From Eunapius fragilis (taxonomy: Eukaryota; Porifera; Demospongiae; Spongillida; Spongillidae), in NCBI GenBank assembly GCA_963681505.1, contig OY811978.1, positions 9,869,288 to 9,933,287 of the forward strand: a stretch of DNA of 64,000 bases, read 5' to 3'. Under the pieces are notes generated by a model, which was not told where the DNA came from, searched no databases, and was given only the letters and a program-made list of their open reading frames with translations. The translations under genes and the position numbers were made by a program. This document shows positions 1 through 15,900 of this stretch, piece by piece; the first letter of the stretch is position 1, and each line of letters begins with the position of its first letter.

Positions 1-3000
1 CTTTGGTATGGGTTTACCAAGCGATTCAAATTTAGGTTCCCACCCATACATTTCTATGGGAAATTTTTGACTATGTTAGCATCGAGGTGTTGATGAGACA
101 TGCAATATGAGCAAACCACTGCACACATGGAAAATAGCAGTAACCATTCCTCTATCTGTTTTAAATGCCACCCCGAGCATACCTGCTTCGGTATGGGTTA
201 CCCAAGCGATTCAAAAGTAGGTTCCCACCCATACATTCCTATGGGAAACCACCCATACATCTCTATGGGAAATATTGACTATCTTAGCATCGAGGTGTTG
301 ATGAGGCATGCAATATGAGCAAACCACTGCACACATGGAACATAGCAGTAACCATTCCTCTATCTGTTTTAAATGCCACCCTGAGGATACCTGCTTTGGT
401 ATGGGTTTACCAAGCGATTCAAAAGTAGGTTCCCACCCATACATTTCTTTGGGAAATTTTTGACAATCTTAGCATCTAGTGTTGATGAGACATGCAATAT
501 GAGCAAACCACTGCACAGATGGAACATAGCAGTAACCATTCCTCTATCTGTTTTAAATGCCACCCCGAGCATACCTGCTTCGGTATGGGTTACCCAAGCG
601 ATTCAAAAGTAGGTTCCCACCCATACATTCCTATGGGAAATCATCCATACATCTCTATGGGAAATATTGACTATTTTAGCATCGAGGTGTTGATGAGGCA
701 TGCAATATGAGCAAACCACTGCACACATGGAAGATAGCAGTAACCACTCCTCTATCTCTTTTTAATGCCACCCCGAGGATACCTGCTTTGATATGGGTTT
801 ACCAAGCGATTCAAAAGTAGGTTCCCACCCATACATTTCTATGGGAAATTTTTGACTATCTTAGCATCGAGGTGTTGATGAGACATGCAAAATGAGCAAA
901 CCACTGCACACATGGAACATAGCAGTAACCATTCCTCTATCTGTTTTAAATGCCACCCCGAGCATACCTGCTTCGGTATGGGTTACCCAAGCGATTCAAA
1001 AGTAAGTTCCCACCCATACATTCCTATGGGAAACCACCCATACATCTCTATGGGAAATATTGACTATCTTAGCATCGAAGTGTTGATGAGGCATGCAATA
1101 TGAGCAAACCACTGCACACATGGAAGTAGTAGTAACCATTCCTCTGTCTGTTTTAAATGCCACCCTGAGGAAACCTGCTTTGGTATGGGTTTACCAAGCG
1201 ATTCAAAAGTAGGTTCCCACCCATACATTTCTATGGGAAATTTTTGTCTATCTTAGCATCGAGGTGTTGATGAGACATGCATTATGAGCAAACCACTGCA
1301 CACATGGAAGATAGCAGTAACCACTCCTCTATCTGTTTTAAATGCCACCCCAAGCATACCTGCTTCGGTATGGGTTAACCAAGCGATTCAAAAGTAGGTT
1401 CCCACCCATACATTCCTATGGGAAACCACCCATACATCTCTATGGGAAATATTGACTATCTTAGCATCGAAGTGTTGATGAGACATGCAATATGAGCAAA
1501 CCACTGCACACATAGAAGATAGCAGTAACCACTCCTCTATCACTTTTTAATGCCACCCCGAGCAAATCTGCTTTGGTATGGGTTTACCAAGCGATTCAAA
1601 AGTAGGTTCCCAACCATACATTTCAATGGGAAATTTTTGACTATCTTAGCATCGCGGTGTAGATGAGAAATGCTATATGAGGAAACCACTGCACACATGT
1701 AAGATAGCAGTAACCACTCCTCTATCTGTTTTAAATGCCACCCCGAGCATACCTGCTTCGGTATGGGTTAACCAAGCGATTCAAAAGTAGGTTCCCACCC
1801 ATACATTCCTATGGGAAACCACCCATACATCTCTATGGGAAATATTGACTATCTTAGCATCGAGGTGTTGATGAGACATGCAATATGAGCAAATCACTGC
1901 ACACATGGAAGATAGCAGTAACCACTCCTCTATCTCTTTTGAATGCCACCCCGAGGATACCTGCTTTGGTATGGGTTAACCAAGCGATTCAAAAGTAGGT
2001 TCCCACCCATACATTCCCATGGGAAACCACCCATACATCTCTATGGGAAATATTGACTATCTTAGCATCGAGGTGTTGATGAGACATGCAATATGAGCAA
2101 ACCACTGCACACATGGAAGATAGCAGCAACCACTCCTCTATCTCTTTTTAATGCCACCCCGAGCATATCTGCTTTGGTATGGGTTAACCAAGCGATTCAA
2201 AAGTAGGTTCCCACCCATGCATTTCTATGGGAAATTTTTGACTATCTTAGCATCGAGGTGTTGATGAGACATGCATTATGAGCAAACCACTGCACACATG
2301 GAAGATAGCAGTAACCACTCCTCTATCTGTTTTAAATGCCACCCCAAGCATACCTGCTTCGGTATGGGTTAACCAAGCGATTCAAAAGTAGGTTCCCACC
2401 CATACATTCCTATGGGAAACCACCCATACATCTCTATGGGAAATATTGACTATCTTAGCATCGAAGTGTTGATGAGGCATGCAATATGAGCAAACCACTG
2501 CACACATGGAAGTAGTAGTAACCATTCCTCTGTCTGTTTTAAATGCCACCCTGAGGAAACCTGCTTTGGTATGGGTTTACCAAGCGATTCAAAAGTAGGT
2601 TCCCACCCATACATTTCTATGGGAAATTTTTGTCTATCTTAGCATCGAGGTGTTGATGAGACATGCATTATGAGCAAACCACTGCACACATGGAAGATAG
2701 CAGTAACCACTCCTCTATCTGTTTTAAATGCCACCCCAAGCATACCTGCTTCGGTATGGGTTAACCAAGCGATTCAAAAGTAGGTTCCCACCCATACATT
2801 CCTATGGGAAACCACCCATACATCTCTATGGGAAATATTGACTATCTTAGCATCGAAGTGTTGATGAGACATGCAATATGAGCAAACCACTGCACACATA
2901 GAAGATAGCAGTAACCACTCCTCTATCACTTTTTAATGCCACCCCGAGCAAATCTGCTTTGGTATGGGTTTACCAAGCGATTCAAAAGTAGGTTCCCAAC

Positions 3001-4322
3001 CATACATTTCAATGGGAAATTTTTGACTATCTTAGCATCGCGGTGTAGATGAGAAATGCTATATGAGGAAACCACTGCACACATGTAAGATAGCAGTAAC
3101 CACTCCTCTATCTGTTTTAAATGCCACCCCGAGCATACCTGCTTCGGTATGGGTTAACCAAGCGATTCAAAAGTAGGTTCCCACCCATACATTCCTATGG
3201 GAAACCACCCATACATCTCTATGGGAAATATTGACTATCTTAGCATCGAGGTGTTGATGAGACATGCAATATGAGCAAATCACTGCACACATGGAAGATA
3301 GCAGTAACCACTCCTCTATCTCTTTTGAATGCCACCCCGAGGATACCTGCTTTGGTATGGGTTAACCAAGCGATTCAAAAGTAGGTTCCCACCCATACAT
3401 TCCCATGGGAAACCACCCATACATCTCTATGGGAAATATTGACTATCTTAGCATCGAGGTGTTGATGAGACATGCAATATGAGCAAACCACTGCACACAT
3501 GGAAGATAGCAGCAACCACTCCTCTATCTCTTTTTAATGCCACCCCGAGCATATCTGCTTTGGTATGGGTTAACCAAGCGATTCAAAAGTAGGTTCCCAC
3601 CCATGCATTTCTATGGGAAATTTTTGACTATCTTAGCATCGAGGTGTTGATGAGACATGCAATATGAGCAAACCACTGCACACATGGAAGATAGCAGTAA
3701 CCACTCCTCTATCTGTTTTAAATGCCACCCCGAGCATACCTGCTTCGGTATGGGTTAACCAAGCGATTCAAAAGTAGGTTCCCACCCATACATTTCAATG
3801 GGAAATTTTTGACTATCTTAGCATCGCGGTGTTGATGAGACATGCAATATGAGGAAACCACTGCACACATGTAAGATAGCAGTAACCACTCCTCTATCTG
3901 TTTTAAATGCCACCCCGAGCATACCTGCTTCGGTATGGGTTAACCAAGCGATTCAAAAGTAGGTTCCCACCCATACATTCCTATGGGAAACCACCCATAC
4001 ATCTCTATGGGAAATATTGACTATCTTAGCATCGAGGTGTTGATGAGACATGCAATATGAGCAAACCACTGCACACATGGAAGATAGCAGTAACCACTCC
4101 TCTATCTCTTTTGAATGCCACCCCGAGCATATCTGCTTTAGTATGGGTTTACCAAGCGATTCAAAAGTAGGTTCCCACCCATACATTTCTATGGGAAATT
4201 TTTGACTATCTTAGCATCGAGGTGTTGATGAGACATGCAATATGAGCAAACCACTGCACACATGGAAGATAGCAGTAACCACTCCTCTATCTGTATTAAA
4301 TGCCACCCCGAGCATACCTGAT
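1..4322. repeat. Satellite A, 393-bp dimeric tandem array
   Basis: Head-to-tail array whose landmark (GAGCAAACCACTGCACA) recurs near 109, 317, 501, 709 and 893, so spacings alternate near 209 and 184 bp. The long unit differs by an extra copy of a 25-bp block containing CCCATACAT. Each unit carries a short dyad, CCCATA...TATGGG, with a 6-nt loop, duplicated in the long unit. Small open frames of 60-77 codons occur in the long units but are broken by stops in other units and shift frame, so I see no coding. The array runs off the left window edge and stops abruptly near 4322, where satellite B begins. Confidence 0.95.
1004..3659. repeat. 1386-bp higher-order duplication in satellite A
   Basis: Positions 1004-2273 read identically to 2390-3659 at an offset of exactly 1386 bp (about seven monomers). 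The match ends at 1003/2389 (a versus g) and 2274/3660 (t versus a). Such long identity among monomers that otherwise differ by several per cent points to a recent segmental duplication inside the array. Confidence 0.85.
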
Positions 4323-5996
4323 TCATATCGCGCCAATTGGGCCGATGGAACCAATTGTCCCAATTGGCATTAACTCATTGGGACATATCGTACCTATTGG
4401 GCCCGTGGAACCAATTGGCCCAATTGGCATACATAGTACATTTCGCGCCTATTGGGCCGATGGAACTAATTGGCCCAATTGGCATTATTTTAGTGAGACA
4501 TATCGTACAAATTGGGCCCGTGGAACCAATTGGCCCAATTGGCTTACATAGTACATATCGCGCCAATTGGGCCGATGGAACCAATTGGCCCAATTGGCAT
4601 TAATTCATTGGGACATATCGCACCAATTGGGCCGGTGGAACCAATTGGCCCAATTTGCATACATAGTACATATCGCGCCAATTGGGCCGATGGAACCAAT
4701 TGGCCCAATTGGCATTAATTCATTGAGACATATCGTACCAATTGGGCCCGTGGAACCAATTGGCCCAATTGGCATACATAGTACATATCGCGCCAATTGG
4801 GCCGATGGAGCCAATTGGCCCAATTTGCATTAACTCATTGGGACATATCGCACCAATTGGGCCGATGGAACCAATTGGCCCAATTGGCATTAATTCATTG
4901 AGACATATCGTACCAATTGGGCCTGTGGAACCAATTGGCCCAATTGGCCCAATTGGCATACGTAGTACATATCGCGCCAATTGGGCCGATGGAACCAATT
5001 GGCCCAATTGGCATCAATTCATTTAGACGTATCGCACCAATTGAGCCCGTGGAACCAATTGGCCCAATTGGCATAAATATTACATATCGCGCCAATTGGA
5101 CCGATGGAACCAATTGGCTGAATTGGCATCCATAGGACATATCGCGCCAATTGGGCCGATGAAACCAATTGGCCCAATTGGCAATAATTCATTTAGACAT
5201 ATCGTACCAATTGGGCCCGTGGAACAAATAGGCCCAATTGGCATAAATAGTACATATCGCGCCAATTTGGCCGAAGGAACCAATTGGCCCAATTGGCATT
5301 AATTCATTGGGTCATATCGCGCCAATTGGGCCCGTGGAACCAATTGGCCCAATTGGCATACATAGTACATATCGTGCCAATTGGGCCGACGGAACCAAAT
5401 GGCCCAATTGGCATTAATTCATTGGGACATATCGCACCAATTGGGCCCGTGGAACAAATTGGCCCAATTGGCATACATAGTACATATCGCGCCAATTGGG
5501 CCGATGGAACCAATTGGCCCAATTGGCATTAATTCATTGAGACATATCGTACCAATTGGGCCGGAGGAACCAATTGGCCCAATTGGCCCAATTGGCATAC
5601 GTAGTACATATCGCGCCAATTGGGCCGATGGAACCAATTGGCCCAATTGGCATCAATTCATTGGGACGTATCGCACCAATTGAGCCCGTGGAACCAATTG
5701 GCCCAATAGGCATAAATATTACATATCGCGCCAATTGGACCGATGGAGGCAATTGGCCCAATTGGCATCAATAGGACATATCGCGCCAATTGGGCCGATG
5801 GAACCAATTGGCCCAATTGGCAATAATTCATTTAGACATATCGTACCAATTGGGCCCATGGACCAAATTGGCCCAATTGGCATAAGTAGTACATATCGCG
5901 CCAATTGGGCCGATGGATCCAATTGGCCCAATTGGCATCAATTCATTGGGACGTATCGCACCAATTGAGCCCGTGGAACCAATTGGCCCAATAGGC

Positions 5997-8900
5997 ATAC
6001 ATAGTACATATCGCGCCAATTGGGCCGACGGAACCAATTGGCCCAATTGGCATTAACTCATTGGGACATATCGCACCAATTGGGCCCGTGGAACCAATTG
6101 GCCCAATTGGCATTCATAGTACATATCGTGCCAGTTGGGCCGATGGAACCAATTGGCCCAATTGGCAATAATTTATTGAGACATATCGTACCAATTGGGC
6201 CCGTGGAACCAATTGGCCCAATTGGCATACATAGTACATATCGCGCCAATTGGGCCGATGGAGCCGATTGGCCCAATTGGCATTAATTCATTGGGACATA
6301 TCGCACCAATTGGGCCCGTGGAACCAATTGGACCAATTGGCATACATAGTACATATCGTGCCAGTTGGGCCGATGGAACCAATTGGCCCAATTGGCAATA
6401 ATTCATTGAGACATATCGTACCAATTGGGCCCGTGGAACCAATTGGCCCAATTGGCATACATAGTACATATCGCGCCAATTGGGCCGATGGAGCCGATTG
6501 GCCCAATTGGCATTAACTCATTGGGACATATCGCACCAATTGGGCCGGTGGAACCAATTGGCCCAATATGCATACATAGTACATATCGCGCCAATTGGGC
6601 CGATGGAACCAATTGGCCCAATTGGCATTAATTCATTGAGACATATCGTACCAATTGGGCCCGTGGAACCAATTGGCCCAATTGGCATACATAGTACATA
6701 TCGCGCCAATTGGGCCGATGGAGCCAATTGGCCCAATTTGCATTAACTCATTGGGACATATCGCACCAATTGGGCCGGTGGAACCAATTGGCCCAATTGG
6801 CATACATAGTACATATCGCGCCGATTGGGCCGATGGAACCAATTGGCCCAATTGGCATTAATTCATTGAGACATATCGTACCAATTGGGCCCGTGGAACC
6901 AATTGGCCCAATTGGCCCAATTGGCATACGTAGTACATATCGCGCCAATTGGGCCGATGTAACCAATTGGCCCATTTGGCATCAATTCATTTAGACGTAT
7001 CGCACCTTTTGAGCCCGTGGAACCAATTGGCCCAATTGGCATAAATATTACATATCGCGCCAATTGGACCGATGGAACCAATTGGCCGATTTGGCATCAA
7101 TAGGACATATCGCGCCAATTGGGCCGATGAAACCAATTGGCCCAATTGGCAATAATTCATTTAGACATATCGTACCAATTGGGCCCGTGGAACCAATAGG
7201 CCCAATTGGCATAAATAGTACATATCGCGCCAATTTGGCCGAAGGAACCAATTGGCCCAATTGGCATTAATTCATTGGGTCATTTCGCGCCAATTGGGCC
7301 CGTGGAACCAATTGGCCCAATTGGCATACATAGTACATATCGCGCCAATTGGGCCGACGGAACCAATTGGCCCAATTGGCATTAATTCATTGGGACATAT
7401 CGCACCAATTGGGCCCGTGGAACCAATTGGCCCAATTGGCATACATAGTACATATCGTGCCAGTTGGGCCGATGGAACCAATTGGCCCAATTGGCAATAA
7501 TTCATTGAGACATATCGTACCAATTGGGCCCGTGGAACCAATTGGCCCAATTGGCATACATAGTTCATATCGCGCCAATTGGGCCGACGGAACCAATTGG
7601 CCCAATTGGCATTAATTCATTAGGACATATCGCACCAATTGGGCCGGTGGAACCAATTGGCCCAATTGGCACAGATAGTACATATCGCGCCAATTGGGCC
7701 GATGGAACCAATTGGCCCAATTGGCATTAATTCACTGGGACATATTGCACCATTTGTGCCCGTGGAACCAATTGGCCCAATTGGCATTAACTCGTTGGGA
7801 CATAACGCACCAATTGGGCCCGTGGAACCAATTGGCCCAATTGGCATAAATATTACATATCGCGCCAATTGGGCCGATGGAGCCAATTGGCCCAATTTGC
7901 ATTAACTCATTGGGACATATCGCACCAATTGGGCCGATGGAACCAATTGGCCCAATTGGCATTAATTCATTGAGACATATCGTACCAATTGGGCCTGTGG
8001 AACCAATTGGCCCAATTGGCCCAATTGGCATACGTAGTACATATCGCGCCAATTGGGCCGATGGAACCAATTGGCCCAATTGGCATCAATTCATTTAGAC
8101 GTATCGCACCAATTGAGCCCGTGGAACCAATTGGCCCAATTGGCATAAATATTACATATCGCGCCAATTGGACCGATGGAACCAATTGGCCGAATTGGCA
8201 TCCATAGGACATATCGCGCCAATTGGGCCGATGAAACCAATTGGCCCAATTGGCAATAATTCATTTAGACATATCGTACCAATTGGGCCCGTGGAACAAA
8301 TAGGCCCAATTGGCATAAATAGTACATATCGCGCCAATTGGGCCAATGGTACCAATTGGCCCAATTGGCATCAATAGTATATATCGCGCCATTTGGGCCG
8401 ATGGAACCAATTGGCCCATTTGGCATGCATAGTACATATCGCGCCAATTGGGCCGATGGATCCAATTGGCCCAATTGGCATTAATTCATTGGGACATATC
8501 GCACCAATTGGGCCGGTGGAACCAATTGGCCCAATAGGCATTAATTCATTGAGACATATCGTACCAATTGGGCCCGTGGAACTAATTGGCCCAATTGGCA
8601 TACATAGTACATATCGCGCCAATTGGGCCGATGGAACCATTTGGCCCAATTGGCATTAATTCATTGGGACATATCGCACCAATTGGGCCCGTGGAACCAA
8701 TTGGCCCAATTGGCATACATAGTACATATCGTGCCAGTTGGGCCGATGGAACCAATTGGCCCAATTGGCAATAATTCATTGAGACATATCGTACCAATTG
8801 GGCCCGTGGAACCAATTGGCCCATTTGGCATACATAGTACATATCGCGCCAATTGGGCCGATGGAGCCGATTGGCCCAATTGGCATTAACTCATTGGGAC

Positions 8901-11900
8901 ATATCGCACCAATTGGGCCGGTGGAACCAATTGGCCCAATTGGCATACATAGTACATATCGCGCCAATTGGGCCTATGGAACCAATTGGCCCAATTGGCA
9001 TTAATTCATTGAGACATATCGTACCATTTGGGCCCGAGGAACCAATTGGACCAATTGGCATACATAGTACATATCGCACCAATTGGGCCGATGGAGCCAA
9101 TTGGCCCAATTTGCATTAACTCATTGGGACATATCGCACCAATTGGGCCGATGGAACCATTTGGCCCAATTGGCATTAACTCATTTGGACATATCGCACC
9201 AATTGGGCCCGTGAAACCAATTGGCCCAATTGGCATACATCGTACATATCGCGCCAATTGGGCCGATGGAACCAATTGGCCCAATTGGCATTAATTTTGT
9301 GAGACATATCGTACCAATTGGGCCCGTGGAACCAATTGGCCCAATTGGCATACATAGTACATATCGCGCCAATTGGGCCGATGGAACCAATTGGCCCAAT
9401 TGGCAATAATTCATTTAGACATATCGTACCAATTGGGCCCGTGGAGCCAATAGGCCCAATTGGCATAAATAGTACATATCGCGCCAATTGTGCCGAAGGA
9501 ACCAATTGGCCCAATTGGCATTAATTCATTGGGACATATCGCACCAATTGGGCCCGTGGAACCAATTGGCCCAATTGGCATACATAGTATATATCGCGCC
9601 AATTGGGCCGATGGAGCCAATTGGCCCAATTTGCATTAACTCATTGGGACATATCGCACCAATTGGGCCGGTGGAACCAATTGGCCCAATTGGCATACAT
9701 AGTACATATCGCGCCAATTGGGCCAATGTAACCAATTGGCCCTATTGGTATTAATTCATTGAGACATATCGTACCAATTGGGCCCGTGGAACCAATTGGC
9801 CCAATTGGCATACATAGTACATATCGCGCCAATTGGGCCGATGGAACCAATTGGCCCCATTGGCATTAATTCATTGAGACATGTCGCACCAATTGGGCCC
9901 GTCGAACCAATTGGCCCAATTGGCATACATAGTACATATCCCGCCAATTGAGCCGACGGAACCAATTGGCCCAATTGGCATTAACTCATTGTGACATATC
10001 GCACCAATTGGGCCCGTGGAACCAATTGGCCCAATTGGCATACATAGTACATATCGCGCAAATTCGGCCGATGGAGGCGATTGGCCCAATTGGCATTAAC
10101 TCATTGGGACATATCGCACCAATTGGGCCGGTGGAACCAATTGGCCCAATTGGCATACATAGTACATATCGCGCCAATTGGGCCGATGGAACCAATTGGC
10201 CCAATTGGCATGTGGAACCAATTGGCCCAATTGGCCCAATTGGCATACGTAGTACATATCGCGCCAATTGGGCCGATGGAACCAATTGGCCCAATTGGCA
10301 TGAATTCATTTAGACGTATCGCACCAATTGAGCCCGTGGAACCAACTGGCCCAATTGGCATAAATATTACATATCGCGCCAATTGGGCCGATGGAACCAA
10401 TTGGCCCAATTGGCATGAATTCATTTAGACGTATCGCACCAATTGAGCCCGTGGAACCAATTGGCCCAATTGGCATAAATATTACATATCGCGCCAATTG
10501 GACCGATGGAACCAATTGGCCGAATTGGCATCAATAGGACATATCGCGCCAATTGGGCCGATGGAACCAATTGGCCCAATTGGCAATAATTCAATGGATC
10601 ATATCGCGCCAATTGGGCCCGTGGAACCAATTGGCCCAATTGGCATACATAGTACATATCGCGCCAATTGGGCCGACTGAACCCATTGGCCCAATTGGCA
10701 TTAATTCATTTGGACATATCGCACCAATTGGGCCCGTGGAACCAATTGGCCCAATTGGCATACATAGTACTTATCGCGCCAATTGGGCCGATGGAACCAA
10801 TTGGCCCAATTGGCATACATAGTACATATCGCGCCAATTCGGCCGATGGAACCAATTGGCCCAATTGGCATTAATTCATTGAGACATATCGTACCAATTA
10901 GGCCCGTGGAACCAATTGGCCCAATTGGCCCAATTGGCATACGTAGTACATATCGCGCCAATTGGGCCGATGGATCCAATTGGCCCATTTGGCATCAATT
11001 CATTGGGACGTATCGCACCAATTGAGCCCGTGGAACCAATTGGCCCAATAGGCATAAATATTACATTTCGCGCCAATTGTACCGATGGAGCCAATTGGCA
11101 CAATTGACATCAATAGGACATATCGCGCCAATTGGGCCGATGGAACCAATTGGCCCAATTGGCAATAATTCATCTAGACAAATCGTACCAATTGGGCCCG
11201 TGAAACCATTAGGCCCAATTGGCATAAATAGTACATATCGAGCCAATTGGGCCGAAGGAACCAATTGGCCCAATTGGCATTAATTCATTGGGACATATCG
11301 CACCAATTGGGCCCGTGGAACCAATTGGCCCAATTGGCATACATAGTACATATCGCGCCAATTGGGCCGACGGAACCAATTGGCCCAATTGGCATTAACT
11401 CATTGGGACATATCGCACCAATTGGGCCCGTGGAACCAATTGGCCCAATTGGCATACATAGTACATATCGTGCCAGTTGGGCCGATGGAACCAATTGGCC
11501 CAATTGGCAATAATTTATTGAGACATATCGTACCAATTGGGCCCGTGGAACCAATTGGCCCAATTGGCATACATAGTACATATCGCGCCAATTGGGCCGA
11601 TGGAGCCGATTGGCCCAATTGGCATTAATTCATTGGGACATATCGCACCAATTGGGCCCGTGGAACCAATTGGACCAATTGGCATACATAGTACATATCG
11701 TGCCAGTTGGGCCGATGGAACCAATTGGCCCAATTGGCAATAATTCATTGAGACATATCTTACCAATTGGGCCCGTGGAACCAATTGGCCCAATTGGCAT
11801 ACATAGTACATATCGCGTCAATTGGGCCGATGGAGCCGATTGGCCCAATTGGCATTAACTCATTGGGACATATCGCACCAATTGGGCCGGTGGAACCAAT

Positions 11901-12905
11901 TGGCCCAATATGCATACATAGTACATATCGCGCCAATTGGGCAGATGGAACCAATTGGCCCAATTGGCATTAATTCATTGAGACATATCGTACCAATTGG
12001 GCCCGTGGAACCAATTGGCCCAATTGGCATACATAGTACATATCGCGCCAATTGGGCCGATGGAGCCAATTGGCCCAATTTGCATTAACTCATTGGGACA
12101 TATCGCACCAATTGGGCCGGTGGAACCAATTGGCCCAATTGGCATACATAGTACATATCGCGCCGATTGGGCCGATGGAACCAATTGGCCCAATTGGCAT
12201 TAATTCATTGAGACATATCGTACCAATTGGGCCCGTGGAACCAATTGGCCCAATTGGCCCAATTGGCATACGTAGTACATATCGCGCCAATTGGGCCGAT
12301 GTAACCAATTGGCCCATTTGGCATCAATTCATTTAGACGTATCTCACCATTTGAGCCCGTGGAACCAATTGGCCCAATTGGCATAAATATTACATATCGC
12401 GCCAATTGGACCGATGGAACCAATTGGCCGATTTGGCATCAATAGGACATATCGCGCCAATTGGGCCGATGAAACCAATTGGCCCAATTGGCAATAATTC
12501 ATTTAGACATATCGTACCAATTGGGCCCGTGGAACCAATAGGCCCAATTAGCATAAATTGTACATATCGCGCCAATTTGGCCGAAGGAACCAATTGGCCC
12601 AATTGGCATTAATTCATTGGGTCATATCGCGCCAATTGGGCCCGTGGAACCAATTGGCCCAATTGGCATACATAGTACATATCGCGCCAATTGGGCCGAC
12701 GGAACCAATTGGCCCAATTGGCATTAATTCATTGGGACATATCGCACCAATTGGGCCCGTGGAACCAATTGGCCCAATTGGCATACATAGTACATATCGT
12801 ACCAGTTGGGCCGATGGAACCAATTGGCCCAATTGGCAATAATTCATTGAGACATATCGTACCAATTGGGCCCGTGGAACCAATTGGCCCAATTGGCATA
12901 CATAG
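5997..12905. repeat. Dispersed duplication at 5342-bp offset in satellite B
   Basis: The block 5997-7563 matches 11339-12905 base for base over long stretches at a constant offset of 5342, including rare variants such as CGTGCCAGTTGGG and GCCCAATATGCATACATAG. A handful of substitutions separate them, for example ATATCG at 6419 versus ATATCT at 11761. The second copy lies inside the 3500-bp duplication, so this event is older than that one and a third copy exists at 14839-16405. Confidence 0.8.
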
Positions 12906-15900
12906 TACATATCGCGCCTATTGGGCCGATGGAGCCGATTGGCCCAATTGGCATTAACTCATTGGGACATATCGCACCAATTGGGCCGGTGGAACCAAAT
13001 GGCCCAATTTGCATACATAGTACATATCGAGCCAATTGGGCCGTTGAAACCAATTGGCCCAATTGGCATTAATTCATTGGGACATATCGCACCAATTGGG
13101 CCCGTGGAACCAATTGGCCCAATTGGCATAAATATTACTTATCGCGCCAATTGGGCCCATGGAACCAATTGGCCCAATTGGCATCAATAGGACATATCTC
13201 GCCAATTGGGCCGATGGAACCAATTGGCCCAATTGGCATTAATTCATTGACCAATTGGGCCCGTGGAACCAATTGGCCCAATTGGCATACATAGTACATA
13301 TCGCGCCAATTGGGCCGATGGAACCAATTGGCCCAATTGGCATTAATTCACCGGGACATATCGCGCCAATTGGGCCGATGGAACCAATTGGCCCAATTGG
13401 CATTAATTCATCGGGACATATCGCACCAATTGGGCCGATGGAGCCGATTGGCCCAATTGGCATTAACTCATTGGGAAATATCGCACCAATTGGGCCGGTG
13501 GAACCAATTGGCCCAATTTGCATACATAGTACATATCGAGCCAATTGGGCCGTTGAAACCAATTGGCCCAATTGGCATAATTCATTGGGACATATCGCAC
13601 CAATTGGGCCCGTGGAACCAATTGGCCCAATTGGCATAAATATTACTTATCGCGCCAATTGGGCCCATGGAACCAATTGGCCCAATTGGCATCAATAGGA
13701 CATATCGCGCCAATTGGGCCGATGGAACCAATTGGCCCAATTGGCATTAATTCATTGACCAATTGGGCCCGTGAAACCAATTGGCCCAATTGGCATACAT
13801 TGTACATATCGCGCCAATTGGGCCTATGGAACCAATTGGCCCAATTGGCATTAATTCACCGGGACATATCGCGCCAATTGGGCCGATGGAACCAATTGGC
13901 CCAATTGGCATTAATTCATCGGGACATATCGCACCAATTGGGCCGATGGAACCAATTGGCCCAATTGGCAATAATTCATTTAGACAAATCGTACCAATTG
14001 GGCCCGTGGAACCATTAGGCCCAATTGGCATAAATAGTACATATCGAGCCAATTGGGCCGAAGGAACCAATGGGCCCAATTGGCATTAATTCATTGGGAC
14101 ATATCGCACAAATTGGGCCCGTGGAACCAATTGGCCCAATTGGCATACATAGTACATATCGCGCCAATTGGGCCGACTGAACCCATTGGCCCAATTGGCA
14201 TTAATTCATTTGGACATATCGCACCAATTGGGCCCGTGGAACCAATTGGCCCAATTGGCATACATAGTACTTATCGCGCCAATTGGGCCGATGGAACCAA
14301 TTGGCCCAATTGGCATACATAGTACATATCGCGCCAATTCGGCCGATGGAACCAATTGGCCCAATTGGCATTAATTCATTGAGACATATCGTACCAATTA
14401 GGCCCGTGGAACCAATTGGCCCAATTGGCCCAATTGGCATACGTAGTACATATCGCGCCAATTGGGCCGATGGATCCAATTGGCCCATTTGGCATCAATT
14501 CATTGGGACGTATCGCACCAATTGAGCCCGTGGAACCAATTGGCCCAATAGGCATAAATATTACATTTCGCGCCAATTGTACCGATGGAGCCAATTGGCA
14601 CAATTGACATCAATAGGACATATCGCGCCAATTGGGCCGATGGAACCAATTGGCCCAATTGGCAATAATTCATCTAGACAAATCGTACCAATTGGGCCCG
14701 TGAAACCATTAGGCCCAATTGGCATAAATAGTACATATCGAGCCAATTGGGCCGAAGGAACCAATTGGCCCAATTGGCATTAATTCATTGGGACATATCG
14801 CACCAATTGGGCCCGTGGAACCAATTGGCCCAATTGGCATACATAGTACATATCGCGCCAATTGGGCCGACGGAACCAATTGGCCCAATTGGCATTAACT
14901 CATTGGGACATATCGCACCAATTGGGCCCGTGGAACCAATTGGCCCAATTGGCATACATAGTACATATCGTGCCAGTTGGGCCGATGGAACCAATTGGCC
15001 CAATTGGCAATAATTTATTGAGACATATCGTACCAATTGGGCCCGTGGAACCAATTGGCCCAATTGGCATACATAGTACATATCGCGCCAATTGGGCCGA
15101 TGGAGCCGATTGGCCCAATTGGCATTAATTCATTGGGACATATCGCACCAATTGGGCCCGTGGAACCAATTGGACCAATTGGCATACATAGTACATATCG
15201 TGCCAGTTGGGCCGATGGAACCAATTGGCCCAATTGGCAATAATTCATTGAGACATATCTTACCAATTGGGCCCGTGGAACCAATTGGCCCAATTGGCAT
15301 ACATAGTACATATCGCGTCAATTGGGCCGATGGAGCCGATTGGCCCAATTGGCATTAACTCATTGGGACATATCGCACCAATTGGGCCGGTGGAACCAAT
15401 TGGCCCAATATGCATACATAGTACATATCGCGCCAATTGGGCAGATGGAACCAATTGGCCCAATTGGCATTAATTCATTGAGACATATCGTACCAATTGG
15501 GCCCGTGGAACCAATTGGCCCAATTGGCATACATAGTACATATCGCGCCAATTGGGCCGATGGAGCCAATTGGCCCAATTTGCATTAACTCATTGGGACA
15601 TATCGCACCAATTGGGCCGGTGGAACCAATTGGCCCAATTGGCATACATAGTACATATCGCGCCGATTGGGCCGATGGAACCAATTGGCCCAATTGGCAT
15701 TAATTCATTGAGACATATCGTACCAATTGGGCCCGTGGAACCAATTGGCCCAATTGGCCCAATTGGCATACGTAGTACATATCGCGCCAATTGGGCCGAT
15801 GTAACCAATTGGCCCATTTGGCATCAATTCATTTAGACGTATCTCACCATTTGAGCCCGTGGAACCAATTGGCCCAATTGGCATAAATATTACATATCGC